DNA of 64,000 nt from Dickeya poaceiphila (GCF_007858975.2 NZ_CP042220.2:1612001-1676000); one strand, 5' to 3'; positions 51,073 to 61,880 are shown, counted from the stretch's first letter. The notes: generated by a model from the sequence alone, not told the origin. A program made the numbers and translations.

Positions 51073-51876
51073 ATGTGGTGGATTGACGGGAAAGCAGAAC
51101 AGCAATTACCGGTTTCGGATCGCAGCGTACAATTTGGTGACGGTTGTTTTACCACCGCCAGAGTCGTTGCAGGGCAAATAATATGGCTGGAGCGACATAT
51201 TCTGCGGCTACAGCAGGCGGCGGAAAAATTGCTGCTGCCGGATGTTGACTGGCAACAACTGGGTGATGAGATGCAACGGGCAGCGGCGGGCCGCGCCGAT
51301 GGTGTGGTGAAGGTCATCATCAGCCGGGGGAACGGTGGCCGTGGCTACAGTCCGGCGGGATGTGACAACCCTGTACGCATAGTGATGCAGGCACCATATC
51401 CACAACATTACGTCAATTGGCGTCAGGATGGCATCCGGCTGGCGCTTAGCCCGGTTACGCTGGCGCAAAGCGCGTGGCTGGCGGGTATCAAACATCTGAA
51501 CCGACTGGAGCAGGTGCTGATCCGCACGCATCTTGAACGCTCTGGTGCCGACGAGGCACTGGTGCTTGACACCTCCGGTGCGCTGGTGGAATGCTGTGCG
51601 GCTAATTTATTCTGGCGCAAAGGAAAGCGGGTGTTTACGCCGGATATCTCGCTTTGCGGCGTTGACGGTGTGGCTCGTCGGCATATTATGGCGCTGTTGC
51701 AGGCCTCTGCGTTTACGCTTCATGTGGTGTCAGAACCACTGGAGGCGTTGGCAGATGCGGACGAAGTGCTGGTGTGTAATGCGCTGATGCCGGTTATACC
51801 TGTAAACCAGGCGCATATCTGGTGTTATCGCTCACGAGAGTTGTTCGACTTTCTGAGTCCTAATTGTGAGTTGTGA
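51073..51876 (+). CDS. pabC: Aminodeoxychorismate lyase
   Basis: 267 residues, class IV PLP enzyme. The N-terminus MWWIDGKAEQQLPVSDRSVQ, PLP Lys140 in LAGIKHLNRLEQVL, and ALVLDTSGALVECCAANLFW match PabC. It forms p-aminobenzoate and pyruvate in folate synthesis. GAGGAG precedes the ATG. mltG follows six bases after the stop. Confidence 0.95.
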   Translation: MWWIDGKAEQQLPVSDRSVQFGDGCFTTARVVAGQIIWLERHILRLQQAAEKLLLPDVDWQQLGDEMQRAAAGRADGVVKVIISRGNGGRGYSPAGCDNPVRIVMQAPYPQHYVNWRQDGIRLALSPVTLAQSAWLAGIKHLNRLEQVLIRTHLERSGADEALVLDTSGALVECCAANLFWRKGKRVFTPDISLCGVDGVARRHIMALLQASAFTLHVVSEPLEALADADEVLVCNALMPVIPVNQAHIWCYRSRELFDFLSPNCEL

Positions 51877-51882
51877 TGCGTT

Positions 51883-52914
51883 ATGAAGAGAATAAAGTGG
51901 GGTCTTGGGATTATTGTTCTATTGGTAATCGGTGTTTGGATTGGGTGGAAGCAAATACAGCATTTCGCCGCTTCACCGCTGACCATCAAACAGGAAACCA
52001 TTTTTACTCTCCCTGCCGGCACGAATCGTGAAGGCTTAAAAGATTTGCTGGTGGAACAGCAGATTGTTGGCGACAGTCACTGGTTCCCCTGGTTACTGCA
52101 GTTGGAACCCGAACTGGCCACGTTTAAAGCCGGAACCTATCGTCTGACGCCTGCCATGACCGTGCGCGATATGCTGGTGCTGTTAGCCAGTGGCAAAGAG
52201 GCACAGTTTTCGCTGCGGTTCGTGGAAGGCTCACGCCTGAAGGACTGGCAGGAAACGCTGAAGTCTGCACCTTATCTCAGGCACACGCTGGACGATAAAA
52301 CTCCACAGGAGATTGCTGAAGCGGTAGGGTTGAAAGACAAGCCCAATCCTGAAGGCTGGTTTTATCCGGATACCTATCTCCATACTGCCGGGATGAGTGA
52401 TAAATCGATCCTGCAACGTGCGCATCAGCGGATGGTAAAAATACTGAATGACGTCTGGGCTGCGCGGGATGAGGGATTGCCTTATAAAACCCCTGAAGAG
52501 CTACTGGTCATGGCGTCGTTGATTGAAAAAGAAACGGCAATTAATGATGAGCGACCATTGGTGGCGTCGGTGTTTATCAATCGTCTGCGTGCGGGAATGC
52601 GGCTGCAAACTGACCCGACGGTGATCTACGGAATGGGCGAGAGTTATAACGGCGTGATTACCCGCAGTGCGCTGGAGGCTCCCACACCATACAATACCTA
52701 TGTCATCAGCGGGTTGCCGCCAACGCCTATTGCCATGCCGGGTAAGGCATCACTTGACGCGGCGGCGCATCCGGCCAAGACCAGCTATCTCTATTTTGTG
52801 GCCGACGGCAAAGGTGGTCACACATTTACCTCTAACCTGAACGATCATAATCGTGCCGTACAGGTGTATCGTTCCGCGCAGGCTGCTGCTGCCGGAAAGG
52901 AAAAGCATGAATAG
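51883..52914 (+). CDS. mltG: Endolytic murein transglycosylase MltG
   Basis: 343 residues. It has an N-terminal TM anchor ([17 protein letters not shown]), a LysM-like domain, and the YceG catalytic region with the active Glu in [12 protein letters not shown], followed by [17 protein letters not shown]. It cleaves nascent peptidoglycan and probably ends glycan strands. It overlaps tmk by eight bases. Confidence 0.96.
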   Translation: MKRIKWGLGIIVLLVIGVWIGWKQIQHFAASPLTIKQETIFTLPAGTNREGLKDLLVEQQIVGDSHWFPWLLQLEPELATFKAGTYRLTPAMTVRDMLVLLASGKEAQFSLRFVEGSRLKDWQETLKSAPYLRHTLDDKTPQEIAEAVGLKDKPNPEGWFYPDTYLHTAGMSDKSILQRAHQRMVKILNDVWAARDEGLPYKTPEELLVMASLIEKETAINDERPLVASVFINRLRAGMRLQTDPTVIYGMGESYNGVITRSALEAPTPYNTYVISGLPPTPIAMPGKASLDAAAHPAKTSYLYFVADGKGGHTFTSNLNDHNRAVQVYRSAQAAAAGKEKHE

Positions 52915-53542
52915 TAAATTTATTGTGATTGAAGGCCTGGAAGGTGCAGGCAAGACCAGCGCTCATACTGTGGTAGTGGAAACGTTGCGGGCATCGGGCA
53001 TTGATGATGTCATTTTTACCCGCGAACCCGGCGGCACGCCGCTGGCGGAAAAACTGCGTGAGCTTATCAAACAAGGCGTCGCAAATGAAAAGCTGACAGA
53101 TAAAGCGGAATTACTGATGTTGTACGCAGCACGCGTGCAACTGGTGGAAAACGTGATTCGCCCGGCGCTGGCCCGTGGCGCCTGGGTAGTGGGTGATCGA
53201 CATGATCTTTCTTCTCAGGCTTATCAAGGGGGAGGGAGGGGGATCGATCCGCACCTGATGACCTCGTTGCGGGATACGGTGCTGGGTGATTTTCGCCCCG
53301 ATTTGACGCTTTATCTGGATATCCCACCTGAACTGGGGCTAAAACGCGCTCGCCAGCGCGGTGAACTGGACCGTATCGAGCAGGAGTCGCTGGCGTTTTT
53401 CGAACGAACCCGTGCGCGCTATCAGCAATTGGCGGCAGCCGATGCGTCTATCGTGACGATTGATGCATCCCGCGAGCTGACTCAGGTCAGCGCCGACATT
53501 CGACAGGTGTTGTCCAACTGGTTGCGGCAATTAAACGGGTGA
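52907..53542 (+). CDS. tmk: Thymidylate kinase
   Basis: 211 residues. P-loop [16 protein letters not shown], the DRH motif in [20 protein letters not shown] and the lid [12 protein letters not shown]. It phosphorylates dTMP to dTDP. The ATG lies within the end of mltG after GGAAAGG. The frame opens 18 codons earlier without support. Confidence 0.97.
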   Translation: MNSKFIVIEGLEGAGKTSAHTVVVETLRASGIDDVIFTREPGGTPLAEKLRELIKQGVANEKLTDKAELLMLYAARVQLVENVIRPALARGAWVVGDRHDLSSQAYQGGGRGIDPHLMTSLRDTVLGDFRPDLTLYLDIPPELGLKRARQRGELDRIEQESLAFFERTRARYQQLAAADASIVTIDASRELTQVSADIRQVLSNWLRQLNG

Positions 53543-53558
53543 GGGGAGTGAGCCGTTG

Positions 53559-54569
53559 ATGGAGTGGTATCCCTGGCTGAATGCCCCTTATCGCCAGTTG
53601 CTGGCGTCGCATCAGGTGAAGCGCGGTCATCACGCGTTGTTGCTACATGCCATTGATGGCATGGGCGATGCGTCGCTGATGTACGCATTTAGCCGTTGGT
53701 TGCTGTGCCAGCAGCCGGAAGGGGCAAAGAGTTGTGGACGCTGCCATTCCTGCGAATTGATGAATGCGGGTACCCACCCAGATTGTCATACCCTCAGTCC
53801 TGAAAAAGGCAAACTCAGTCTGGGCGTTGATGCGGTGCGTGCTGCGCTGGAGCAGGTGTACCAGCGTTCACGACAGGGTGGGGCAAAGGTGGTCTGGCTG
53901 CCGCTGGCGGAAAATCTCACCGAAGCCGCGGCTAACGCGTTGCTGAAAACGTTGGAGGAGCCGCCGGCGCAAACCTATTTCCTATTGGGATGCCGCGAGC
54001 CAGGTCAGTTGCTGGCAACGTTGCGCAGTCGCTGCCTGCATTTGTATTTGGATGTGCCGACTGAGCAGCAAGGCATACAGTGGCTACGTGCACGCGGTCA
54101 TAATGATGAGACGGCGGTTCAGAGTGCGTTGCGGCTGGCTGCGGGTGCACCATTGGCGGCTGACGCCTTGTTGCAACCTGATAGCTGGAAGGCGCGCCAG
54201 ATGGTCTGTCAGCAGTTAAGTCACAGCTTGCAATCTGGTGATGCATTGGCGCTGTTATCCGTGCTGAATCATGATGATGCCGACCGCCGTATCCATTGGG
54301 TATGCGCCTTGTTTCTGGATGCGCTGAAATGGCGTCATCAAGCCGCTGGTCAGCGCACTAACCAGGATCAGGCATCGCTGGTGGCGCAACTGGCATCACA
54401 ACTTGGCGATGCCCGATTGCATCATAGCCTGCGGCGTTGGCTGTACTGTCGTTACCAACTGTTGTCGGTGACGGGCGTTAACCGCGAATTGTTATTAACG
54501 GAACTACTGCTGGCGTGGGAGAACCTGTTGTCATCTCCGACGCTACCGGTGCCGTCATTTTTTTCCTGA
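53559..54569 (+). CDS. holB: DNA polymerase III subunit delta'
   Basis: 336 residues. WYPWLNAPYRQLLASHQ at the N-terminus, the zinc module KSCGRCHSCELMNAGTHPDC, and the AAA+ sensor LTEAAANALLKTLEEPPAQT are as in E. coli HolB. It is part of the clamp loader. ATG 53559 is used; a TTG lies directly before it. It starts 16 bases after tmk. Confidence 0.95.
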   Translation: MEWYPWLNAPYRQLLASHQVKRGHHALLLHAIDGMGDASLMYAFSRWLLCQQPEGAKSCGRCHSCELMNAGTHPDCHTLSPEKGKLSLGVDAVRAALEQVYQRSRQGGAKVVWLPLAENLTEAAANALLKTLEEPPAQTYFLLGCREPGQLLATLRSRCLHLYLDVPTEQQGIQWLRARGHNDETAVQSALRLAAGAPLAADALLQPDSWKARQMVCQQLSHSLQSGDALALLSVLNHDDADRRIHWVCALFLDALKWRHQAAGQRTNQDQASLVAQLASQLGDARLHHSLRRWLYCRYQLLSVTGVNRELLLTELLLAWENLLSSPTLPVPSFFS

Positions 54570-54587
54570 ATATCGGAAGTCCTGATT

Positions 54588-55382
54588 ATGTTGTTAGTTG
54601 ATTCCCATTGTCATCTTGATGGCTTGGATTATCAGTCGCTGCACAAAGATGTCTCTGACGTACTGAATAAGGCTCGTGAACGTGATGTGGGCTTTTTGCT
54701 GGCGGTTGCCACCACATTGCCGGGATTTCGCGCCATGACCGAGTTGATCGGCGAGCGCGACAATGTGGCGTTTTCCTGTGGCGTGCATCCGCTCAGTCAG
54801 GAAGCACCATACGATTTTGCTGAATTGCGTACGCTGGCAGCCTTGCCATCGGTAGTGGCGTTGGGGGAAACCGGGCTGGATTACTATTATCAGCAGGAGA
54901 CTATTGCGCAACAGCAGGCGTCATTCCGTGAGCATATTCGTATTGGTCGGGCGCTGAACAAGCCGGTGATTGTGCATACCCGTTCCGCCCGCGAGGATAC
55001 ACTTGCCATCCTGCGTGAAGAAAAAGCGCAAGAGTGTGGCGGCGTGCTGCACTGTTTTACCGAAGATAGGGAAACGGCGGAGAAACTGCTGGATTTGGGA
55101 TTCTATATTTCCTTTTCCGGGATCGTGACTTTCCGTAATGCAGATGCCTTGCGCGACGTTGCCCGCTATGTACCACTGGATCGGCTGCTGATTGAAACCG
55201 ATTCCCCCTGGCTGGCGCCGGTTCCCTACCGCGGCAAGGAGAATCAACCCGCCTACGTACGCGATGTGGCTGAATATCTGGCTGTACTCAAGAATGTCAG
55301 TCTCGAACAACTGGCATCCACCACCACCGAAAATTTTGCCCGACTATTCCACATTGATGCCGCACGGTTGACCGTGGCCTGA
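54588..55382 (+). CDS. ycfH: TatD-family metal-dependent hydrolase YcfH
   Basis: 264 residues: [14 protein letters not shown] (metal-binding His pair), [35 protein letters not shown] and [18 protein letters not shown]. The family consists of TIM-barrel DNases or phosphoesterases. It is the last gene of the pabC–holB run, 18 bases after holB. Confidence 0.95.
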   Translation: MLLVDSHCHLDGLDYQSLHKDVSDVLNKARERDVGFLLAVATTLPGFRAMTELIGERDNVAFSCGVHPLSQEAPYDFAELRTLAALPSVVALGETGLDYYYQQETIAQQQASFREHIRIGRALNKPVIVHTRSAREDTLAILREEKAQECGGVLHCFTEDRETAEKLLDLGFYISFSGIVTFRNADALRDVARYVPLDRLLIETDSPWLAPVPYRGKENQPAYVRDVAEYLAVLKNVSLEQLASTTTENFARLFHIDAARLTVA

Positions 55383-55570
55383 TACTGGTTGAGAATACGC
55401 GAGTTTTTTTGGGCTTCGTAATTAATCGCTGATAATCCCTGCTATTTTCGGCCTATTCTGTACTGTGGCGGGGATTGATTTTAGCGTTAGATCACAAACC
55501 ATAAGACTTCTGATAGTAACGTGGGTTTCCCATGAGTTGAAACGTGACTGCTATCAAACATTTGACGCGG

Positions 55571-55599
55571 TAATTATTTTACCCTGCGTAAAAATTAAT
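55571..55599. promoter_or_regulatory. Candidate Mlc operator upstream of ptsG
   Basis: AATTATTTTAC-CCTGC-GTAAAAATTAAT resembles the E. coli ptsG Mlc site (TTTTAC…GTAA symmetry with A/T flanks). Mlc represses ptsG when glucose is absent. It is 100 bases upstream of the start. Confidence 0.6.
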
Positions 55600-55672
55600 G
55601 AGGATGCATATCACATCCCGACCGCATGAAGGATGACCTCCCCACCTTCAGTGAACTGTCAGAAGTAGAAGC

Positions 55673-55694
55673 ACTATTACTCAGGAGCACTCTC
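55673..55694 (+). promoter_or_regulatory. SgrS-pairing site in the ptsG leader
   Basis: ACTCAGGAGCACTCTC (55679–55694), overlapping the ribosome site, is the same segment that SgrS small RNA pairs with in E. coli ptsG. It suggests conserved glucose-phosphate stress control; sgrS itself is not in the window. Confidence 0.65.
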
Positions 55695-55698
55695 TATT

Positions 55699-57132
55699 AT
55701 GTTTAAGAATGCATTTGCAAACCTGCAAAAAGTAGGTAAATCGCTGATGCTGCCAGTGTCCGTGCTGCCTATCGCCGGTATTCTACTGGGCGTCGGGTCG
55801 GCCAACTTTAGCTGGCTGCCAGCAGTTGTTTCCAGCGTGATGGCGCAGGCGGGTGATTCGGTTTTTGCCAACATGCCGCTGATTTTTGCTATCGGCGTGG
55901 CGTTGGGCTTCACCAATAATGACGGCGTGTCTGCGCTGGCTGCGGTAGTCGCTTATGGCATTATGGTGAAAACCATGGCGGTAGTCGCGCCGCTGGTGCT
56001 GCATATGTCGCCAGCGGATATCGCTGCTAACCACATGGCCGACACCGGCGTGTTGGGGGGCATTATCGCTGGTGCGATAGCCGCCTCCATGTTCAACCGC
56101 TTTTACCGTATCCGGTTGCCGGAATACCTCGGCTTTTTTGCCGGTAAGCGCTTTGTGCCGATCATTTCCGGCCTGACTGCCATTATTAGCGGTGTGGTGT
56201 TGTCGTTCATTTGGCCGCCGGTGGGCAGCGCGATTCAGACGTTCTCTCACTGGGCTGCTTACCAGAACCCGGTGCTGGCGTTTGGTATCTATGGCATCGT
56301 TGAACGTAGCCTGGTACCGTTCGGTCTGCATCATATTTGGAACGTGCCGTTCCAGATGCAGGTTGGTGAATTCACCAACGCCGCCGGTCAGGTGTTCCAT
56401 GGCGATATTCCGCGTTATATGGCAGGCGACCCGACGGCGGGTAAACTGTCTGGCGGCTTCCTGTTCAAAATGTATGGTCTGCCGGCTGCTGCTCTGGCTA
56501 TCTGGCATTCGGCTAAACCAGAAAACCGCGCTAAAGTGGGCGGCATCATGATCTCCGCCGCGCTGACCGCGTTCCTGACCGGTATTACCGAACCTATCGA
56601 GTTTTCCTTCATCTTCGTAGCGCCGATTCTGTATGTCATCCACGCCATCCTGGCTGGCCTGGCATTCCCGATCTGTATTCTGCTCGGTATGCGTGACGGC
56701 ACCAGCTTCTCGCACGGCCTGATCGATTTCATCGTGCTGAGCGGCAACGGCAGCAAGCTGTGGCTGTTCCCGATTGTCGGCCTATGCTACGCCGCGGTTT
56801 ACTACACGGTATTCCGCGTGCTGATCGCCAAATTAGACCTGAAAACTCCGGGTCGTGAAGAATCGTCCTCTGAGCAGTCTGCTCAGGGCAGTTCTGAAAT
56901 GGCAGCGTCGCTGGTGTCCGCATTTGGCGGTAAAGAAAACATCACTAACCTGGATGCCTGTATCACCCGCCTGCGTGTCAGCGTGAGTGATGTGTCCAAG
57001 GTTGACCAGGCCGAGCTGAAAAAACTGGGCGCTGCGGGTGTGGTGGTTGCTGGCTCCGGTGTGCAGGCGATCTTTGGTACCAAGTCCGACAACCTGAAAA
57101 CTGATATGGATGATTACATCCGTAATCACTGA
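55699..57132 (+). CDS. ptsG: Glucose-specific PTS permease EIICB
   Basis: 477 residues, same length as E. coli PtsG. The IIC membrane domain spans about 1–385, with [20 protein letters not shown] and [17 protein letters not shown] linker rich in Ser/Glu leads to the IIB domain with the phosphorylated Cys in [15 protein letters not shown]. It imports glucose with phosphorylation. It stands alone with a terminator. Candidate Mlc and SgrS sites lie upstream. Confidence 0.98.
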   Translation: MFKNAFANLQKVGKSLMLPVSVLPIAGILLGVGSANFSWLPAVVSSVMAQAGDSVFANMPLIFAIGVALGFTNNDGVSALAAVVAYGIMVKTMAVVAPLVLHMSPADIAANHMADTGVLGGIIAGAIAASMFNRFYRIRLPEYLGFFAGKRFVPIISGLTAIISGVVLSFIWPPVGSAIQTFSHWAAYQNPVLAFGIYGIVERSLVPFGLHHIWNVPFQMQVGEFTNAAGQVFHGDIPRYMAGDPTAGKLSGGFLFKMYGLPAAALAIWHSAKPENRAKVGGIMISAALTAFLTGITEPIEFSFIFVAPILYVIHAILAGLAFPICILLGMRDGTSFSHGLIDFIVLSGNGSKLWLFPIVGLCYAAVYYTVFRVLIAKLDLKTPGREESSSEQSAQGSSEMAASLVSAFGGKENITNLDACITRLRVSVSDVSKVDQAELKKLGAAGVVVAGSGVQAIFGTKSDNLKTDMDDYIRNH

Positions 57133-57170
57133 AATATTCGTCACTACTGACGAATGACAGGGAGTTGACG

Positions 57171-57194
57171 AAAAGGGGCTACGGCCCCTTTTTT
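57171..57194 (+). terminator. Terminator after ptsG
   Basis: AAAAGGGGC/GCCCCTTTT with a TACG tetraloop and T-run. Confidence 0.93.
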
Positions 57195-57370
57195 ACATCC
57201 TGACATTTCCTGGCAGGACAGAATCGGAGATTCGGCAGTAGGATGATAAAAGTTGTCGTGCATGATACATCTGTTGTCATTCCCGACAGCGTAATAATTA
57301 ACGCCGCCCTGAATAACAACATCGACCGTCAAGGGCGTATAACCACATCATCTTTCAGAGGGAACAGCGA

Positions 57371-58432
57371 ATGCAGATTTCAGCTGAGCGCTTAACGCAG
57401 ATAGCCTATGAACTGTTACGTCATGTCGGGTGTGACCACGATGAAGCCGAGTGTGTGGCGCTTCATCTGGTCGGCGCCAATCTCAAAGGGCATGACAGCC
57501 ATGGGGTCGGTATGTTGCCGGAATACGTCAATTTTATCGCCGCAGGCACCATGTGTCCTAATACCCCGGCTCGCCTGTTGCAGGATAACGGCGCGGTGCT
57601 GCAATTTTCCGGTGATCGCGGATTCGGGCAGCGAACCGGGCGCGAGGCGATGCTGGCGGCGATTACGCGCGTGAGAACCACCGGCGTTTGCCTGATGACG
57701 CTGGCATCAACCTGTCATCTGGGCCGCATCGGCAACTACGGTGAAATGGCGGCGCAGGCTGGGCTGATTTCGATTCATTTCGTCAACGTTGGTGATATTG
57801 CACCGCTGGTGGCGCCGTTTGGCGGCAGCGAAGCACGCTTTGGTACCAACCCTATTTGTATCGCTTTTCCGGGCAGTGATGACAATCCCGACTTTATTCT
57901 GGATTTTGCTACCAGCATGGTGGCGCTGGGCAAAACGCGCGTGGCCTGGCTGGCGGGGAAAACCTTTGATGAGCCGGTAATGCTGGACCATGACGGGCGA
58001 CCAAGCGCTGACCCTAGAGTGATGTGGGAAGGTGAGACAACCGGTGCATTGTTGCCGATTGCGCGTCACAAGGGCGGCGGCCTGATTCTTGCGGCGGAAT
58101 TGCTGGCGGGCATTCTGTCCGGCGGTGGCACCATTCATCCGGGTAACCCGCGTGAAGGCGCTATTGTTAACAACATGACCACTATTCTGATCGACCCGAC
58201 GAAGCTGGTGGGTATGGCGTGGCTGCAACAGGAATATGATGCCATGCTGGCGTATGTTCGCGCATCGCGTTCGCCGGATCTGTCCTCGTCGATTCTGGTT
58301 GCCGGTGAACCAGAGCGTCTGGCCCGTCAGCAGCGCCTGGCTGAAGGCATCTCCATTTCTGACGGTGAGTGGAGAAAGATTACCGATGCCGGGTGTTCGC
58401 TGGGGATGCCTGCGGAGTTTTTCGAGGCATAG
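57371..58432 (+). CDS. Ldh-family (YbiC/HcxB-like) NAD-dependent 2-hydroxyacid dehydrogenase
   Basis: 353 residues of the malate/L-lactate dehydrogenase-2 family. It has GHDSHGVGMLPEYV (catalytic His), CHLGRIGNYGEMAAQAGL, RFGTNPICIAFPG, and HKGGGLILAAELLAGILSGG. It is closer to E. coli YbiC (hydroxycarboxylate dehydrogenase B) than to AllD by remembered similarity. It probably interconverts a 2-keto and a 2-hydroxy acid; substrate unknown. It lies between ptsG and hinT, where E. coli has fhuE on the other strand. Confidence 0.85.
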   Translation: MQISAERLTQIAYELLRHVGCDHDEAECVALHLVGANLKGHDSHGVGMLPEYVNFIAAGTMCPNTPARLLQDNGAVLQFSGDRGFGQRTGREAMLAAITRVRTTGVCLMTLASTCHLGRIGNYGEMAAQAGLISIHFVNVGDIAPLVAPFGGSEARFGTNPICIAFPGSDDNPDFILDFATSMVALGKTRVAWLAGKTFDEPVMLDHDGRPSADPRVMWEGETTGALLPIARHKGGGLILAAELLAGILSGGGTIHPGNPREGAIVNNMTTILIDPTKLVGMAWLQQEYDAMLAYVRASRSPDLSSSILVAGEPERLARQQRLAEGISISDGEWRKITDAGCSLGMPAEFFEA

Positions 58433-58546
58433 CTCTGTGGACAGGGCATGGCAACCATCGACAAAGAGAGTTGAAAAATATTGGATTTATCACTCATACT
58501 GCAAGCCGGATTGCTGAATAGCGCTCGTTTTTAAAGGAACTGTGTT

Positions 58547-58897
58547 ATGGCTGAAGAAACCATTTTCAGTAAAATTATTCGTCGGGAAATCCCTGCCGAT
58601 ATCGTCTATCAGGACGAACTGGTGACGGCTTTTCGTGATATTGCGCCGCGTACGCCTACCCACATTTTGATTGTGCCGAATGTTCTGATTCCTACTTTGA
58701 ATGATACCGCGCCGGAGCATGAAGCTGCGCTGGGCCGCATGATCACGGTTGCTGGTAGTCTTGCCCGTCAGGAAGGGATTGCAGATGACGGTTACCGTCT
58801 GATTATTAACTGCAATCGCCACGGCGGACAGGAGGTGTATCACATCCATATGCATCTGCTGGGTGGCCGCCCACTGGGGCCGCTGCTGGCTGGTTGA
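58547..58897 (+). CDS. hinT: HIT-family purine nucleoside phosphoramidase HinT
   Basis: 116 residues. [18 protein letters not shown] and the histidine triad HIHMHLLGG. It hydrolyses AMP-lysine-type phosphoramidates in the cytoplasm. AAAGGAACTGTGTT precedes the ATG. It begins the hinT–ycfL–lpoB–thiK–nagZ–ycfP run. Confidence 0.96.
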   Translation: MAEETIFSKIIRREIPADIVYQDELVTAFRDIAPRTPTHILIVPNVLIPTLNDTAPEHEAALGRMITVAGSLARQEGIADDGYRLIINCNRHGGQEVYHIHMHLLGGRPLGPLLAG

Positions 58898-58904
58898 TGC
58901 GGTC

Positions 58905-59288
58905 ATGCGGGTATTGTTACCGGGCACATGGCTCGTGCTGCTGCTGGGAATGTCGCTTATCGGATGCAGCAAGACAGCCAGCCTGAGCATTAATTCCAAA
59001 CAGACGCTGGTGCTGGACGCCTCGGTAACGGCTGCCGGCATCAGCGCTTCTCGCCCGTCGCTGTCGCGTGGCAGCGCAGGTCAGCAGGCGTCTGCCCGTA
59101 TCAGCAATAGGTCGGAGCAACCGGTGGCGCTGCACTATCGCTTTTACTGGTATGATCAGCAAGGGCTGGATGTCCCGCCGCTGGGGTCCAGCCAGACGGT
59201 GGTAGTCCCTGCTCATACGGATATCTCCCTTGGTGCGACGCATACCAATCCGGCAGCCAGTCAGGTGCGGCTTTATCTTTTTCTCTGA
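58905..59288 (+). CDS. ycfL: YcfL-family outer-membrane lipoprotein
   Basis: 127 residues. A lipoprotein signal with MSLIGC (lipobox Cys near residue 25) and a beta-rich domain with ISNRSEQPVALHYRFYWYDQ. In E. coli it sits directly before lpoB; function unknown, perhaps envelope-related. ATG 58905, seven bases after hinT. Confidence 0.88.
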   Translation: MRVLLPGTWLVLLLGMSLIGCSKTASLSINSKQTLVLDASVTAAGISASRPSLSRGSAGQQASARISNRSEQPVALHYRFYWYDQQGLDVPPLGSSQTVVVPAHTDISLGATHTNPAASQVRLYLFL

Positions 59289-59309
59289 TGCGTGATTGAG
59301 AGGATAGAC

Positions 59310-59903
59310 ATGAAAAAATATCTTGGCATCGTGCTGGTGGCGCTGGTCATTGCAGGTTGTAGCAGCCGTGAGCCGCAAACAGAACAACCGGCTACCATTG
59401 AGCCTGCCGTTCCAGCTAGGCCGGTGAAACCGCAACTGCCATCACCAGAAAGCCAGCCGTTGCCAACACCGCCAAAAATTCAGGTACCGGTACTCAACTG
59501 GTCGGCTGCGGTAACGCCGCTGGTTGGGAAGATGGTGAAAACAGATGGCATCGCCAGGGGCAGCATTCTGCTGTTGAATAAACTCAAGAACAATACCAAT
59601 GGTTCGCTGCAAACCGCTCAGGCGACGACGGCGCTGTACAACGCGCTGGCTGCGTCCGGGCAGTTTACCATGGTGTCTCCTGAGCAATTGGGCGTGGCCC
59701 GGCAGTCACTGGGATTATCCGAAGAGGATAGCCTGGAATCACGCAGCAAAGCGGTAGGGCTGGCCCGTTACCTTGGCGCACAGTATGTGCTGTATGCCGA
59801 TGCCAGTGGAGACGTGAAAGCGCCGGATTTGTCGATGCAACTGATGCTGGTGCAGACCGGTGAAATAGTCTGGTCCGGCAATGGCACGGTACGCCAGCAG
59901 TGA
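59310..59903 (+). CDS. lpoB: Penicillin-binding protein activator LpoB
   Basis: 197 residues. Signal and lipobox LVIAGCSSR, then a Pro/Gln-rich linker (residues 25–65) that spans the periplasm, and the globular domain VKTDGIARGSILLLNKLKNN, ending QLMLVQTGEIVWSGNGTVRQ. It activates PBP1b from the outer membrane. ATG 59310 follows GAGAGGATAGAC. Its end overlaps thiK by 23 bases. Confidence 0.94.
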   Translation: MKKYLGIVLVALVIAGCSSREPQTEQPATIEPAVPARPVKPQLPSPESQPLPTPPKIQVPVLNWSAAVTPLVGKMVKTDGIARGSILLLNKLKNNTNGSLQTAQATTALYNALAASGQFTMVSPEQLGVARQSLGLSEEDSLESRSKAVGLARYLGAQYVLYADASGDVKAPDLSMQLMLVQTGEIVWSGNGTVRQQ

Positions 59904-60744
59904 GGCGCTGAACGCGCTGTTACAGCAGGCTTTGCCGGCGGTAGCGACCGCCGGTTTTCATTTACAGCCGATTAATGGCTTGAGTCACCAAAGCTGGCTG
60001 GTGGCTTCTCCGGTCGGGATGTGGCTGGCGCGTGGAGAAACGCCGCAAGGGCGGCAACTGGGAACGTCTCGACAGCGCGAGTTTCAGGTGCTGCGCAAAC
60101 TGAGTGGGCAGTCACTGGCACCGCGTCCGGTGTGCTGGCGAGAGGGGTGGTTGCTGGTAGAGTGGCTGGCAGGCGAGCCGGCCAATACCCGTCAGTTTGC
60201 GCAATCACTGGCGCAAGGACAGCTGGCGGCATTGATGGCGCGTCTGCATCATGGGCCGCGTTATGGCTACCCACTACCGTTGAAACGCCTGATGGCCCAG
60301 CACTGGCAGCATATGGACCCGGCCCGTCGTTCGCCACGGCTAATGCGTGCCTGCCAACGGGTGATCAACAAGCCATTACCGACGCCGTTACTGATTGCGC
60401 CGCTGCATCTGGATGTGCATCCCGGTAATCTGTTGTGTACGAATAAAGGATGGCGGTTGATTGACTGGGAGTACGCGGCGGATGGCGATATTGGGCTGGA
60501 ACTGGCGTTGCTGTTCCGCGGCGGTGAACTGAATGACGCGCAGCAACAGGATTTTTTGCAAGCATACTGCCAGTACTGGCCCGGTTTGTGTCCGACCTCA
60601 TTGCGACGGCAGGTCGCGCGTTGGCAATATTGGGTGGATTATCTGGTGCTGATGTGGTTTGAAGTTCGCTGGCGACAGACTGGTGAGGCGTATTACCGGC
60701 AAACGGCCAATGCGTTGCGTGACACGACGGGATGGTCTGACTGA
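59881..60744 (+). CDS. thiK: Thiamine kinase
   Basis: 287 residues of the aminoglycoside/choline-kinase-like fold. Catalytic loop APLHLDVHPGNLL and LIDWEYAADGDIGLELA, as in E. coli ThiK. It phosphorylates salvaged thiamine. The ATG lies within the lpoB end (23-base overlap), so it is translationally coupled. Confidence 0.92.
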   Translation: MARYASSEALNALLQQALPAVATAGFHLQPINGLSHQSWLVASPVGMWLARGETPQGRQLGTSRQREFQVLRKLSGQSLAPRPVCWREGWLLVEWLAGEPANTRQFAQSLAQGQLAALMARLHHGPRYGYPLPLKRLMAQHWQHMDPARRSPRLMRACQRVINKPLPTPLLIAPLHLDVHPGNLLCTNKGWRLIDWEYAADGDIGLELALLFRGGELNDAQQQDFLQAYCQYWPGLCPTSLRRQVARWQYWVDYLVLMWFEVRWRQTGEAYYRQTANALRDTTGWSD

Positions 60745-60819
60745 GCGCTGTCTGCCAGGTTAGTCACCGGTGTGCGCGGTCTGGCCGTGACCAATGGCAA
60801 TTAACAGAAAGAGGTTTTT

Positions 60820-61845
60820 GTGGGTCCGTTAATGTTAGATGTGGCCGGCTATGAGCTGGACGCAGAAGATCGCGAGGTGCTGGCGCACCCGCTGGTAGGG
60901 GGCGTGATCCTGTTTAGCCGCAATTTTCACGATGCCGACCAACTGGCAGAGCTGGTGCGTCAGATGCGGCGCGCTTCACGTGAACGGCTGGTAGTGGCGG
61001 TGGATCAAGAAGGTGGCCGGGTACAGCGGTTTCGTGACGGTTTTACCGCACTGCCGGCTGCGCAGTCTTTTGCCGCATTAAATCCGTTACCGCAGGCACA
61101 GCAACTGGCACAAGAGGCTGGCTGGGTGATGGCGGCGGAGATGACCGCCATGGATATCGATATCAGTTTTGCCCCGGTGCTGGATGTGGGTCATCAGAGC
61201 GCCGCGATTGGCGACCGTTCCTTCCACCACGACCCGGATACCTTGCTGGCGGTGGTTGAGCATTTTATTGCGGGTATGCGTACCGCCGGTATGAAGGCGA
61301 CAGGCAAGCATTTTCCTGGACATGGCGCGGTAACGGCAGACTCCCATAAGGAAACGCCGCGAGACGAGCGACCGCTGACGCAGATTCGGGAACGGGATAT
61401 GCGGGTATTTCGGGACCTGATCGCCCGGCAGCAGTTAGATGCCGTGATGCCTGCGCATGTCATTTATAGCGATGCCGATCCTCGCCCGGCCAGCGGGTCG
61501 CCGTACTGGCTGCGGCAGATATTGCGTCAGGAATTGGGATTCGGCGGCATCATCTTTTCTGATGACCTGTCGATGGAAGGCGCGGCGGTGATGGGGGGCT
61601 ATGCGGAGCGTGCACAAGCCTCACTGGATGCAGGCTGCGACATGATTCTGGTCTGCAATCAGCGTCAGGGGGCGATTAACGTATTGGATAATCTGCCTGT
61701 GGTCAACGTACCGGGGCTGGAGACGCTTTATCATCGTGCAGTGATAACGCGACGGGAACTGCTGAATTCATCGCGCTGGAAGCAGGCGACGTCGCAGTTG
61801 ACGGCACTGAGTGAACGCTGGCAGGCACATAAAGCGGCGAGTTAA
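60820..61845 (+). CDS. nagZ: Beta-N-acetylglucosaminidase NagZ
   Basis: 341 residues, GH3. [17 protein letters not shown], the motif [18 protein letters not shown], and [18 protein letters not shown]. It cleaves GlcNAc–anhydroMurNAc in peptidoglycan recycling. It starts at GTG 60820 (AAAGAGG before), giving the E. coli-like [14 protein letters not shown]. Confidence 0.97.
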   Translation: MGPLMLDVAGYELDAEDREVLAHPLVGGVILFSRNFHDADQLAELVRQMRRASRERLVVAVDQEGGRVQRFRDGFTALPAAQSFAALNPLPQAQQLAQEAGWVMAAEMTAMDIDISFAPVLDVGHQSAAIGDRSFHHDPDTLLAVVEHFIAGMRTAGMKATGKHFPGHGAVTADSHKETPRDERPLTQIRERDMRVFRDLIARQQLDAVMPAHVIYSDADPRPASGSPYWLRQILRQELGFGGIIFSDDLSMEGAAVMGGYAERAQASLDAGCDMILVCNQRQGAINVLDNLPVVNVPGLETLYHRAVITRRELLNSSRWKQATSQLTALSERWQAHKAAS

Positions 61846-61880
61846 ATCACCCGCTAAACAACGCTGGAGGGAAAGCACAG

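Noticed and set aside
55783-56715. 310-codon antisense frame in ptsG
   Set aside because: A byproduct of ptsG codon bias; sequence is low in hydrophobics and matches nothing.
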